A DNA stretch of 64,000 nucleotides, from NCBI GenBank assembly GCA_049516155.1, contig JBEKTJ010000012.1:1-64000 (forward strand). The letters run 5' to 3'. This stretch comes from Bog-159 sp049516155 (GTDB lineage Bacteria > Acidobacteriota > Terriglobia > Bryobacterales > Bryobacteraceae). The notes beneath the pieces were generated by a model. It saw only the letters and a list, made by a program, of their open reading frames with translations, was not told the origin of the DNA and did no database searches. This document shows, one piece after another, positions 1 to 9,200 of this stretch. The translations under genes and the position numbers were made by a program. Positions within the stretch are counted from its first letter, which is position 1. Each line of letters begins with the position of its first letter.

Positions 1-201
1 GAACCGCAATCCGCTCCCGCCGGCTTTCTGCCATGCATCGAACGCCCATACGGCCAGTTCCGGATCGGCCGCGTCGCAACCGGACCGCGCCGCCACATCC
101 TCCGTGCAAGGCTGAATCCAGTAGGTATAGACTTCTGCCGCACGCAACAACGCCGCGCCAGCCGCGACCCACAGCGCGCACAATGCGGCCAACCACTTCA
201 T
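1..201 (-). CDS. Exported protein, N-terminal part, possibly matrixin-like protease (runs off left edge)
   Basis: The reverse strand encodes 67 codons from an ATG at 201 to base 1 without a stop. The protein starts MKWLAALCALWVAAGAALL, a clear signal peptide, followed by YTYWIQPC and AFDAWQKAGGSGLRF. A W-x-x-A pattern followed by LRF resembles the propeptide-free start of matrixin-type metalloproteases, but the HExxH zinc motif would lie outside the window, so that assignment is a guess. Its ATG overlaps the stop of the preceding reading frame (ATGA). A decayed second copy of this gene start lies at 1077-1304, directly after the intact cysE, which suggests that this gene was originally the downstream neighbour of cysE. 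Confidence 0.6.
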   Translation of the reverse strand, partial: MKWLAALCALWVAAGAALLRAAEVYTYWIQPCTEDVAARSGCDAADPELAVWAFDAWQKAGGSGLRF

Positions 202-253
202 CGCCGCCCCGATCGAAGCTCCACGGGATCGCCGCACAACTGCCGCACCAGCG
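179..253. repeat. Direct repeat, left copy (cysE tail plus start of next gene)
   Basis: These 75 bases are identical to 1282-1356, 1103 bp away. Weaker similarity continues leftward to the window edge (matching about 1104-1281) and for about a dozen bases to the right. The copy holds the last codons of cysE and the start codon of the exported gene at 1-201. Confidence 0.92.
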
Positions 254-620
254 TTTCAGTTCCGACACCACAATTCGCCCGAATCTTCATCCGATTGGCA
301 AATATTGAATCTTGCCAGACCAATCCTCCTTGAAAAGTCGCCAGAGCGATCAGTTCAAGATCCTCCACCATCTGGCCTATCGTGACCCGGAGTTGGTGCG
401 TGTAGACAACGCCGGAGAAGGCCTCGCCCTCGCGTAAGCGCCGCACTCCTTCGCGCAGGAGATCTTCGTCTTGCGAAACGAGTACGCGGCCAAGTTCCGT
501 CGCCCGCTGCAGCAACCGATCATCGTCGCATTGAGTCGCTCGATCGTCCTGCGCTGTTAAGACATCGATTGATCGCAGGCGGAGAGCCGTCGTCACAGCT
601 CTGGGTACGTGCACATCCAT
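198..620 (-). CDS. DUF5615 (PIN-like) toxin with a C-terminal tail from cysE
   Basis: Predicted ribonuclease-type toxin of the DUF5615 PIN-like family, paired with the DUF433 antitoxin just upstream. The acidic family motifs are visible: MDVHVPRAVTTALR at the start, DVLTAQDD, and VSQDEDLL in the centre. Family members normally begin about six residues earlier (x-SLxFYMDVHV). Here the codon at that place is CTG, overlapping the antitoxin stop as CTGA, where an ATGA overlap would be expected. Either CTG at 638 or the ATG at 620 is used; the ATG is given. The last residues, ETLVRQLCGDPVELRSGRR, equal the end of CysE except for the first two residues. They come from the duplicated cysE tail fused in frame, so the protein is about 25 residues longer than usual. 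Its stop overlaps the ATG of the next gene. Confidence 0.75.
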   Translation of the reverse strand: MDVHVPRAVTTALRLRSIDVLTAQDDRATQCDDDRLLQRATELGRVLVSQDEDLLREGVRRLREGEAFSGVVYTHQLRVTIGQMVEDLELIALATFQGGLVWQDSIFANRMKIRANCGVGTETLVRQLCGDPVELRSGRR

Positions 621-634
621 GTAGAACGCAAGGC

Positions 635-943
635 TCAGAGCTGGCGCTTGAGATTGCTCAACTTGGATCGGAGATCCGCATCGGAGAATTGAGCGAGCTT
701 GCCCGACTCCTCCAGCCCGTGCCGGATCTGAGGGTCCAGGTGGCTCTGGTTCTCGTAGTAGTAGGTCAACGCGGCATGAATTTGAGCCAACGACAGATGC
801 GGATGCTGAAAATGGATTTCCTCCGGACTCCAACCGTACGCAATCTTATCGAGCACTACTTCGGTGACCTTCACTTTGGTGCCGCCGATCCAAGCGATAC
901 CGCGACCGTCAAGTTCAATTTGCGTGGCGAAGACGGCAGTCAC
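635..943 (-). CDS. DUF433 family antitoxin
   Basis: A 102-residue protein of the DUF433 family, the usual antitoxin partner of DUF5615 toxins. The winged-helix-like core is recognisable from GTKVKVTEVVLDKIAYGWSP and the later LSLAQIHAALTYYYENQ, which matches the family pattern of a helix reading a repeated promoter site and a Y-rich segment before the toxin-binding tail. It is the first gene of the pair, and its stop overlaps the expected toxin start. Family knowledge suggests that it binds its own promoter and neutralises the toxin. The region upstream (944-1076) would hold that promoter. Confidence 0.8.
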   Translation of the reverse strand: MTAVFATQIELDGRGIAWIGGTKVKVTEVVLDKIAYGWSPEEIHFQHPHLSLAQIHAALTYYYENQSHLDPQIRHGLEESGKLAQFSDADLRSKLSNLKRQL

Positions 944-1076
944 TGGCTTCTCCTGGCACTAGTATACGCGAAATGAGGCGCTGCGTCGATAGCGAACTCC
1001 ACGGGTTGTCAAGGCAAATCGAAGTGTGCCTGTCGCGTAAAGTAGAAATGTCCTCTTTCCCCCAGGGCTCAGCAGG
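944..1076. mobile_element. Possible relic of an IS21-type insertion sequence end
   Basis: The stretch around 1018-1060 has spaced boxes AAGTGTGCCTGTC and AAAGTAGAAATGTCC, which resemble the repeated end boxes of IS21-family elements. No transposase reading frame remains. The stretch lies exactly between the toxin-antitoxin cassette and the decayed gene copy, so a former insertion there would fit the rearrangement. The match is from memory and is not decisive; the sequence could also be the promoter region of the DUF433 gene. Confidence 0.3.
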
Positions 1077-1304
1077 CGCGCGTCATTCTCGCCGTCGGCC
1101 GGCGCGAACCGCAAGCTGGACCGGGCTGCCTTCTGTCATGCTCGAACGCCCTTACGACCAGTCCGGATCGGCAGCGGCACAACCGAACCTCGCCGCCAAT
1201 TCTTCCATGCTGGGCTGAATTCAGTAGGGGTAGACATCCACACCGGGCAACAACGCCAATCTAGGCGCGACCCACAGCGCCCACAATGCGGCCAACCACT
1301 TCAT
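1077..1304 (-). pseudogene. Decayed copy of the exported gene found at 1-201
   Basis: Read on the minus strand from an ATG at 1304 (overlapping the cysE stop as ATGA), the translation begins MKWLAALWALWVAP, nearly the same as the intact gene at 1-201. It is broken by an in-frame TGA at 1221-1223, where the intact copy has a Trp codon, and by a one-base loss near 1160 that leads to a TAA at 1152-1154. Similarity to a LRFxPAD-type continuation can be followed to about 1077. The reading frame is dead, whereas the other copy is open throughout. Confidence 0.75.
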
Positions 1305-1356
1305 CGCCGCCCCGATCGAAGCTCCACGGGATCGCCGCACAACTGCCGCACCAGCG
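1282..1356. repeat. Direct repeat, right copy
   Basis: Identical to 179-253. In this copy the cysE part belongs to the complete cysE gene, while the adjoining exported gene has decayed. In the left copy the opposite is true. Confidence 0.92.
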
Positions 1357-1960
1357 CCTCCAGCTCGGAAACGCGTTGCGCCAGATCGTCGATCGCCTGC
1401 CCTTCCGGGTCCGGCAGGCTGCCATGCTCCAGGACGCCGTTCTCGCCGCGCGTGCGCACCACGCGCCCCGGAATACCGACTACCGTGGAGTTATCCGGCA
1501 CCGGCCGCACTACCACCGAACCCGCCCCCACCTTCACGTTATCGCCAATGCGAATCCCGCCCAGGATCTTCGCGCCAGCGCCGACCACTACGCGATTGCC
1601 CAGAGTGGGATGCCGTTTGCCTTTCTCGTTTCCCGTGCCGCCCAGCGTCACATTCTGATATACCAGGACGTCGTCGCCGATCTCGGTGGTCTCGCCGATC
1701 ACCACACCCATGCCGTGATCGATGAAAAACCGCCGTCCGATGCATGCGCCTGGATGAATTTCAATCCCCGTCAGGAAGCGGCTGCATTGGGAGACGACCC
1801 GGGGCAGTAACGGCACGCCCGCTCGATACAGCTTGTGCGCCAGGCGATGCAACAGGATCGCGTGAAATCCGGGATAGCAGAGCACGATCTCAATCGCGCT
1901 TTTGGCGGCCGGATCGTCTCGAAAAACGGTGTCGATCTGCTCTTTGATCGCCCGGAACAT
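1301..1960 (-). CDS. cysE: Serine O-acetyltransferase
   Basis: Transfers acetyl from acetyl-CoA to L-serine, the first step of cysteine synthesis, in the cytoplasm. The 219-residue length fits the short CysE/EpsC-type enzymes. A helical N-terminal part (residues 1-65) is followed by left-handed beta-helix hexapeptide repeats. The catalytic His is in IDHG (residue 82), and the second active-site His is in KRHP (residue 117). GGTGNEKGKRHP and the PVPDNSTVVGIPGRVV turn before the tail are typical. The tail ends in a short coiled segment (SELEALVRQL), which is the part duplicated at the left repeat. The gene follows the ABC permease by 3 nt, and its stop overlaps the start of the decayed exported gene. 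Confidence 0.95.
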   Translation of the reverse strand: MFRAIKEQIDTVFRDDPAAKSAIEIVLCYPGFHAILLHRLAHKLYRAGVPLLPRVVSQCSRFLTGIEIHPGACIGRRFFIDHGMGVVIGETTEIGDDVLVYQNVTLGGTGNEKGKRHPTLGNRVVVGAGAKILGGIRIGDNVKVGAGSVVVRPVPDNSTVVGIPGRVVRTRGENGVLEHGSLPDPEGQAIDDLAQRVSELEALVRQLCGDPVELRSGRR

Positions 1961-1963
1961 GCG

Positions 1964-4396
1964 TCACTCGTAGCGCAGCGCTTCGGTAGGGTCCACCCGC
2001 GTGGCATGGCGCGCCGGCAGATAGCTGGCCAGCGCCGCGATGGCCGCCAACAGCAGCGCGCCCACGGCGAAACTGGCGGGATCCGCGGCGCTCACCTGAA
2101 AAAGCATTCCCGACATCAGCCGCGTGAGCGCTAGCGCCGCAATCGTTCCGATCACCAAGCCTGCCAAAGCCAAAGCCAGGCCCTGACCCACGATCATGCG
2201 GGTAATGTCGCCTCTGGCTGCGCCCAGCGCGAGGCGGATGCCCATTTCCTGGGTCCGTTCGGCGACCGAATAAGCGATAACGCCGTAGAGCCCCACGGCG
2301 GCCAGCACCAGCGCGGTCATCGAGAATACGCCCAGCAGGAACACGCTGAAGCGTTGTTGCGCCGTGGATGTGGCCAGCACTTCTTCCATGGTTTTCAGCG
2401 CCGTCACCGGCTGATCGCGATCCACCCCCGCGACCGCCGCACGCGCGGCCCCCACCCAATGGTGCGGATCGCCCGCCGTACGCAGAATTAGATTCATCGA
2501 GGCCCATGGACGCTGCGGAAAAGGCAGGTAAACTTCAGCTTCGGGCGAGGCCGCCAAGCTGAGGTTGTTCACATCCGCCGCCACCCCCACCACTTCCGTG
2601 GGCTTAACCATACGTCCCAGCAGAAGATGCTTGCCGATGGGATTGTCATGCGGCCAATAGCGCCGCACCAGCGTTTCGTTGACCACGGCAACCAGCGGCG
2701 CATCGACGTTATCGGCGCCAGTGAATTCCCGGCCCTGGCGCAGCGCCACGCGCAGCGTCCGGAAGTATGCGGGGCTCACCATTTGGATCGCCAAGATCGG
2801 GCGCGCCGGCAGCGGAACATCCGGCTGCCCCTCCAGCAATACCGGCGAGAATCGCACGGGGCGCACGGGCAGCGCCGAGCATACCGCCGCGGATCGCACG
2901 CCGGGCATGGCCGAGACCTTCTGCACCACCTGGTCGTAGAACGCCGCCATCTGCGGACCTTTTGGATAGCGCGCCGGCGGCAGTGAGATGCTCATGGTCA
3001 GCACGTTGTGCGCGTCGAACCCGCCGCTCACACTGCGCAGCCGCACAAAACTGCGGATCAGCAGTCCCGCACCCACCAGCAGAACCAGCGAGAGCGCCAC
3101 CTGCGCCACTACCAGCGCGCCACGCGCACGGCTACGCCGCCGGCTCCCGGCCGATCCGCGCCCTTCAGCCCGCAGCACCGGATTCAGATCCTGCCGCGAA
3201 AGCTGCAGGGCTGGGAACAATCCGAAGAGGACTCCCGTAACCAGCGAGAGTCCGGCGGCGAACGCCGCCACTCGCCAATCGATGCCGATCTCCTCCACGC
3301 GCGGCAGGTTTTCCTGGCCCAGCGCGGTCAAAGCATGCGTACCCCAGGTGCTCAGCGCGATTCCCAGCGCGCCACCCACCAGCGCCAGCAGGATGCTTTC
3401 CGCCAGCAATTGGCCGATCAAAGCCACGCGGCTGGCGCCCAAGGCCGCGCGAATCGCGATCTCCTTGCGCCGGCCCAGGGCACGCGAGAGCAGCAGGGCC
3501 GCGACGTTGGCACAAGCGATCAACAACAAGAGGCCAACCGCGCCGCATAGAATCAGCACGGCCGTCCGCACGTTCGCGACGGTCTGCTGCTGCAAGTCCC
3601 GCGCGCGGACCGTCTGTGTTGGATCGGCATCCGGCATGCGCGGATTCTCCCGCTTGTACTGCCTGTCCAGGATCTGCATCTCGGCTTCCGCCTGACGCGC
3701 GCCAATACCCGGCGCCAGGCGCGCTACGGCGGTCAGGAACCCCAAACCCGCATGGACTTGCGCAGGTGTGGTGATGTTCAGGTCGAAGACCCGCGGCGCC
3801 CACAGGTCCACGCCGGCGCCGAGCGGAGCGAAATGAAAGCCACTCGGCAAGACGCCGATGACCGTATAAGGAGTTGCATCCAGCGTGATGTTTTGTCCGG
3901 CGATATCGGCGCGCGCGCCAAATGTGCGAGTCCACAACGCATGGCTGATGAGGCATACCGCCTTGCCGCCGGGCCGGTCCTCTTCCGGCAGAAACGCGCG
4001 GCCCAGCGCCGGGCGCACGCCCAGCACACCGAAGAAGTTCCACGAAACGCGCGCCGCGGAAAGCTGCTCGGGATCGCCCCGGCCGGTCAGGTTGAAGTTT
4101 TCGCTGGTGAAAGCCGCGAATCCGGAAAACGCGCGGCCCTTTTCGCTCAGGAACGTAGCGCGCGGGAATGAGAACGGTTGGACCGCGCCCGCCGCATCGG
4201 GCTTTTCGGCATAGACCAGCACCAGCCGATCGGGATGCGCGTACGGCAAGGGCCGCAGCAGCAGCGCGTTGGCCACGCTGAAAATGGCCGTGTTCGCGCC
4301 GATGCCGAGCGCCAACGTGACAATGGCTACCAGGGCGAAGCCCGGGCTTTTGGAAAGCATGCGACAGGCGTAGCGAAAGTTCCGCATAACTTCCAT
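1964..4396 (-). CDS. ABC transporter permease, large MacB/FtsX-type (acidobacterial duplicated permease)
   Basis: An inner-membrane permease of about 810 residues with two MacB-like halves, each with a periplasmic core domain and FtsX-type membrane helices. The start RMLSKSPGFALVAIVTLALGIGANTAIF is the hallmark of this family (first helix after a conserved arginine-rich lead). A second FtsX block begins near LLIACANVAALLLSRALGRRKEIAIRAALGA, and the last one near MGIRLALGAARGDITRM. The reading frame is open further upstream to 4516, but those 40 residues look non-coding and contain the dispersed motif at 4408-4427, so the start MEVMRN is preferred. No ATPase gene is adjacent, as is usual for this orphan family. 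The substrate is unknown. Confidence 0.9.
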   Translation of the reverse strand: MEVMRNFRYACRMLSKSPGFALVAIVTLALGIGANTAIFSVANALLLRPLPYAHPDRLVLVYAEKPDAAGAVQPFSFPRATFLSEKGRAFSGFAAFTSENFNLTGRGDPEQLSAARVSWNFFGVLGVRPALGRAFLPEEDRPGGKAVCLISHALWTRTFGARADIAGQNITLDATPYTVIGVLPSGFHFAPLGAGVDLWAPRVFDLNITTPAQVHAGLGFLTAVARLAPGIGARQAEAEMQILDRQYKRENPRMPDADPTQTVRARDLQQQTVANVRTAVLILCGAVGLLLLIACANVAALLLSRALGRRKEIAIRAALGASRVALIGQLLAESILLALVGGALGIALSTWGTHALTALGQENLPRVEEIGIDWRVAAFAAGLSLVTGVLFGLFPALQLSRQDLNPVLRAEGRGSAGSRRRSRARGALVVAQVALSLVLLVGAGLLIRSFVRLRSVSGGFDAHNVLTMSISLPPARYPKGPQMAAFYDQVVQKVSAMPGVRSAAVCSALPVRPVRFSPVLLEGQPDVPLPARPILAIQMVSPAYFRTLRVALRQGREFTGADNVDAPLVAVVNETLVRRYWPHDNPIGKHLLLGRMVKPTEVVGVAADVNNLSLAASPEAEVYLPFPQRPWASMNLILRTAGDPHHWVGAARAAVAGVDRDQPVTALKTMEEVLATSTAQQRFSVFLLGVFSMTALVLAAVGLYGVIAYSVAERTQEMGIRLALGAARGDITRMIVGQGLALALAGLVIGTIAALALTRLMSGMLFQVSAADPASFAVGALLLAAIAALASYLPARHATRVDPTEALRYE

Positions 4397-4407
4397 GCTC
4401 ACACAAT

Positions 4408-4427
4408 TGGAACCACAGATGGACGCG
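4408..4427 (-). repeat. Dispersed intergenic motif, copy 1
   Basis: TGGAACCACAGATGGACGCG on the plus strand; its reverse complement resembles the motif at 11563-11597. It lies just upstream of the preferred start of the permease. Confidence 0.45.
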
Positions 4428-4567
4428 TGACCGCACTTGGTCACGTGACGTTCGTTGGTCAAAATGCACAACAGCCCTAACCGGCCGTTGTTGATGGAAT
4501 CGGCAGTGAAGTCCATGAATCGGCTTGTGGCCTGGTAAGTGCCCTAGTAATGGCGAGGTGAATTTTA

Positions 4568-4966
4568 ATGCGCGGATTTAGATTGTTGATGTTAGCTGCC
4601 GTTGCCGGAATCGGCTTCACGGTTACCACCCCCAAAGCTGAGGCTCAAGTGAGCGTCGACGTCGGAGTAGCCCCCGACTGTCCCTATGGTTACTATGACG
4701 CCGCTCCATACGCCTGTGCTCCTACCGGCTACTACGGTCCGGAATGGTTTAACGGGGACGGCTTCATTGGCGCCGGCCCGTGGTTTCATGGTTCAAACGA
4801 CTTCCAGGGCAACGTAAATAACCGTCTCCATCCCGAGCACGGGTATAAAGGCCCAGCGCCGAAGCGCGGCGAGAAGGCCGAGGAGTCAAAGCGTATCGAT
4901 AGTGCGCACTTCCAAGGCAACGAAGCGCGCGACGGACGCGGTCACGTATCCGGGGGCAAGAAGTAG
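4568..4966 (+). CDS. Small exported Tyr/Gly-rich protein
   Basis: A 132-residue protein of unknown function. It begins with a signal peptide (MRGFRLLMLAAVAGIGFTV, likely cleaved after AEAQ), followed by a Tyr/Pro-rich stretch (CPYGYYDAAPYACAPTGYYG) and a charged, Gly/Lys/His-rich C-terminus ending HVSGGKK. The start is supported by GAGGTGA about eight bases upstream of the ATG. It is divergent from the permease and convergent with the large repeat protein. Similar short YXY-rich exported proteins are frequent in Acidobacteriota, but no role is known to me. Confidence 0.75.
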   Translation: MRGFRLLMLAAVAGIGFTVTTPKAEAQVSVDVGVAPDCPYGYYDAAPYACAPTGYYGPEWFNGDGFIGAGPWFHGSNDFQGNVNNRLHPEHGYKGPAPKRGEKAEESKRIDSAHFQGNEARDGRGHVSGGKK

Positions 4967-5010
4967 GAGGTGGACCTCCCGTAGAATCGCCAAAGCGGCG
5001 AAGGCGTCCG

Positions 5011-6255
5011 TCAGCGGGCAACCGTGAAGCTCTGATAAACCGGCGTGGCCGCGGCCCAATCGGCATTCCCACGCTGCGCCGCCTGGATCGTGCAGGTCCC
5101 AACCGCGGCCAGCGTTACGGTAGTTCCGGAAACGGTACACACGCGCGGTGTCTGCGAACTGAAAGTCACCGCGAGGCCGGAGCTGGCGGTGGCGCTGACT
5201 GTAAACGGCGGGTTCCCCAGCGTCTGATTCGCGAGCGGCCCGAACGTAATAGTCTGGCTTCCTTGGGTCACCTGGAAGCTCTGGTCGACAGCCGGCGCGG
5301 CGGCGTAGTCGGCATTGCCCGGCTGCGTCGCCTGGACCGTACAAGTTCCCACGGCCAGCAGCGTCACGGTAGTTCCGGACACTCCACAGATACGCGGCGT
5401 TTGCGAATTGAATCGTACCGTCAGGCCGGAACTGGCCGTCGCGCCGACAGTGAAGGGCGCGGCGCCGTATGCCTGATTCGCGAGCGGACCGAACGAAATG
5501 GTCTGGCTCCCTTGCATCACTTGGAAGCTCTGATTCACCGCGGGGGCTGCGGCATAATCCGCATTGCCCGGTTGCGTCGCCTGGATCGTGCAAGTGCCCA
5601 GCGCCAGCAGCGTCACGCTAGTGCCGGATACGCTGCAATAATGGGGCGTTTGGGAATTGAATCTGACCGCTAGGCCGGAACTGGCCGTCGCGCCGACCGT
5701 GAACGGCGGGGTACCGTACGCCTGATTTGAAAGCGCACCAAACGTAATGGTTTGGCTCCCTTGGCTCACCTGGAAACTCTGGTCGACCACCGGCGCCGCG
5801 GCGTAGTCGGCATTGCCTGGCTGGTTCGCCTGGATGGTGCAAGTGCCCACCGCCAGCAGCGTCACGGTGGCGCCGGACACGCTGCACAAATGCGGCGTTT
5901 GCGAATTGAACCGCACGGTGAGGCCGGAGTTCGCGGTCGCCGCGACCGTAAACGGCGGGGCGCCATAAGCCTCATTCGACAACGCTCCGAAGGTGATTGT
6001 CTGGCTCGCTTGCGTCACCTGGAAACTCTGGCTGACGGGCGTGGCGGGAGCGTAGGTGGTGTTCCCCGCTTGCGTCGCCTGGATCGTGCAGGTGCCCAAC
6101 GCCGCCACAGTCACGGTCGCAACAGACACCGAGCAGACGCCCGGTGTGGTCGAAGCGAAGCTCACGGCAAGGCCTGAGGATGCCGTTGCGCTGACAGTGA
6201 ACGGCGCGGCGCCGTAGGGCTGATTCGAGAGCGGCCCAAACGTAATCGTCTGGGC
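5011..6255 (-). repeat. Five tandem 249-bp (83-aa) coding repeats
   Basis: Five head-to-tail units of exactly 249 bp encode the pattern QTITFGxLSNQxYG, then LCSVSGxTVTLLAVGTCTIQ and QSFQV. Successive unit marks (GTCTGGCT on the plus strand) lie at 5252, 5501, 5750 and 5999. The copies differ mostly at scattered positions, and all keep the pair of Cys residues. A sixth, more diverged unit lies apart at about 7510-7745. Confidence 0.9.
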
Positions 6256-9200
6256 TGTCAGACCGTTCTGCGTCACGCTGATTTGCTGGCCCAATATGGT
6301 AATTTGCGCCGTTTGGGACGCGTTGGACGCATTTGCGGTAAACGAGAAATTGACAACGCCGCCCGCGATGGTTCCGATGGTGAGCCAGCTCTGGTTACTC
6401 GTCGGCGCGAAGATCCCCGTGAGAGGCGCCGTAGCCGGAAGCACCGGCAGCAGCGCGTCGGATCCGGCTGTAGCAGGCTCGGTCAAACCGCTGGCGGGGC
6501 CGACAAAAGCGTAGGGTATCTCTTTGATCGCTTGGTTGCCCGTATCGGCGATGTAGATGTTGCCAGAGCCGTCCACCGCCACTCCGGACGGATTATTCAG
6601 GCCCGTCGGCGCCAGCGTGGTCGTCTGCTGCGTCGACGCGCTCCACTCTTCGACCGCGTTGTTTCCGGAGTCCGCGATGTAGACGTTGCCCGAGCCGTCC
6701 ACGGCTACTCCGGACGGGTTATTCAGGCCCGCCGACACCAGCGGAGTTACTTGCTGCGTCGATGCGCTCCACTCGTTGACTGCGCCTCCGCCCACGGTGT
6801 AGACGTTACCGGACGCATCCACAGCCAATCCCACCGCGGATCCAACCGAAAACAGGGTGGTCACCTGCTGAGTCGACGCGCTCCACTCGTTGACCGCGCC
6901 TCCGCTATCCCCCATGTACACGTCGCCGTACGCGTCTACCGCCAACCCTGTAGGCGCACTCAGACCCGAGCCAGCCAGCAGGGTTACCTGCTGCGTCGAC
7001 GCGATCCATTCGTAGAGTCCCAAATCCGCCTGGAAGAAGTAGACGTTGCCGGAACCGTCCACCGCCACCCCGGTGCCGGAGAGCACTCCCGATGCGATTA
7101 GCGTGGTGACCTGCTGCATCGTCGCATTCCACTCGTAGATCGCGCCGGTTCCCTGGTCCGCGATGTAGATGTTGCCGGAGCTATCCACCGCGACTCCATA
7201 TGGCGAAGTCAGCCCCGACGACACCAGCGCGACAACCGGACCCGGTCCGAAGTAGTTCGTTCCCGCCTGTGTCACGGTGAGCGTAAGGCTCCCGATGCTC
7301 AGCGTACCGGTTTGTGTCCCCGTGCCTGTGAACGGGTCATAAGTGAAGCTCACCAAACCGCTACCCGTGCCGCTGGCGCTCCCCGCGGAAATGTGCAGGA
7401 ACGAAGCGTTGGACGTGGCACTCCATGCGCCCCCATAGTTTAGTATCACCGAAGCGCTGCCTCCGGCACTTCCTACGATCAGTCCAATCGTGCCAAGCCC
7501 TGGCGACGCGACTTGGAAGGTTTGGTTGACGGGCATGGCGGCGAGGTAGCCGCCGCCGCCCGCTTGCGTTGCCTGGATCGTACATCCGCCCGCGGTCACC
7601 AGAGTTACCGTTGTGCCCGATACGGTACAGACCGGCGCCGTCAGCGAGGCGAAACTGACGGGCAGGCCCGAACTGGCCGTCGCATTCACCGTAAACGGCG
7701 CAGCGCCCAGCACCTGATTCGAGAGCGCCGGGAACGTGATGGTCTGGCTTATCGCGGCGGCGAAGTTTGCCGTGATCGACTGTGGTTGGTTCATCAGCAG
7801 AGAGAACGGATTGCTGGTAGATGTCGCCGTACCCGTGAAATTAACGAAGTAGTAGCCGGCGGAGGGCGTAGCCGTGATAATGGCATTAGTGCCCGCAGCG
7901 ACATAACCGCCCGCGCTCACCGAGCCGCCCATGCCAGCCGAAGTCGTCAGCAGGTATTGAGTGGTGTAAGTGGCGGTATAAGTGGCCGGAGTTGCCGGAG
8001 CGGTAACCGTATCCGTGGTGCTGGTGGCGCCGTCTTGCCATTGAGCGAAGGCGTACTGAACGCCAGTCCCGCCGCTGATCGGCGAGGCGACGCTCAACGT
8101 GCAGGTACTTCCCGGCGTCCAGGAGAGGGTCTGCGGCGTGGTGTAGGAACCGGGGGAGCAACCGGTACCCGCGGAGGTGAAGGAAAAGCCGGACGGCGAA
8201 CTGGTGATGATGACGCTGCCATTCGGCGTCACGGGCGCGAAAGACACTCCCTTGAAGTTGGAATCGGATGGGGCCGTATCCAGCAGCGAAAATACCTCAC
8301 CAGAGGCCTGCGAGGCCGTCGTGTAGTTCAAGGTATCGGTAATTCCGTAAAGATAGGTTGGATCGAGATCGCTAAGCGTGTAATTGGTGGCGTAAAGCAG
8401 CACCGTGCTGCCGGACACCGTTCCAGTCAGCCCGTATAGGCCGCTGGTGCCCGTACCGCTGCCGTTATTCACGAGGTTCAGTCCCTGGTAGAGCGTATAA
8501 GCCAGGCTCCAGGCTCCCGAGCCGTTGGACTGGCTGTTGATCCACTTTTGGAGGCCGCCATCGCCGATATTGTTAGTGCCGTTGGAATTGTTATCCCCGT
8601 TGCTATCGTTTTTCGGATTTCCACCGTCGGCCACATACAGAACCGAAGGACTCGCGAAGAAGTAATTGACTGGGCTGATATTAATTTTCTGGCCCGAGTT
8701 CAGATTATTGCCATTGCTGTTGGCGCCGGAAGTGATCGTCTCCTTGCCCGCATTGCTGGTTCCGATTCCGCTCAGCTGCGTCGGACCGGCGCCGCTGTTA
8801 AACAGGCTGGTCGCCGGTGGTGTACCGAGCGTGCCGATGAAATCCCGGTTTGAACCTGAACCCTCCTTGCTATCGACCGAGACATACAGTGTGTTGTTAT
8901 ATATTTGGACGTCCCGTGTGTCTTGGCTAAGAGTCTTGCTGGTCGTGTCCAGACCGGTAATCGCTGTGGGAGCGGTGTTGGCAGCGCCCACCGCGGTGTA
9001 AAAGACCCCGCCGGTGGCATCGCTCCCGCTGCCTTGGCCGGAAACATACGCGGTCGTCCCATTTGCGGTGTACACGCTGCGAGGATTGTTGGTATTAAAA
9101 ATGTTGTAGAGCGCGGTCGACGAATTCACGTTGCCGTATGGGTCGATCAGCGTGAGAACGCGTGCCACCGGAGTATAGCTTTGTCCCGTCAGGCTGCCGG

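Noticed and set aside
4967..4990. Hairpin GGAGGT/ACCTCC between two convergent genes
   Set aside because: The stem is short with a two-base loop and no T-run on either side, so it is not supported as a terminator.
5011..6255. Regularly spaced repeats that could be taken for a CRISPR array
   Set aside because: The unit is 249 bp, in frame, and codes for an 83-residue protein repeat; there are no short repeat-spacer units.
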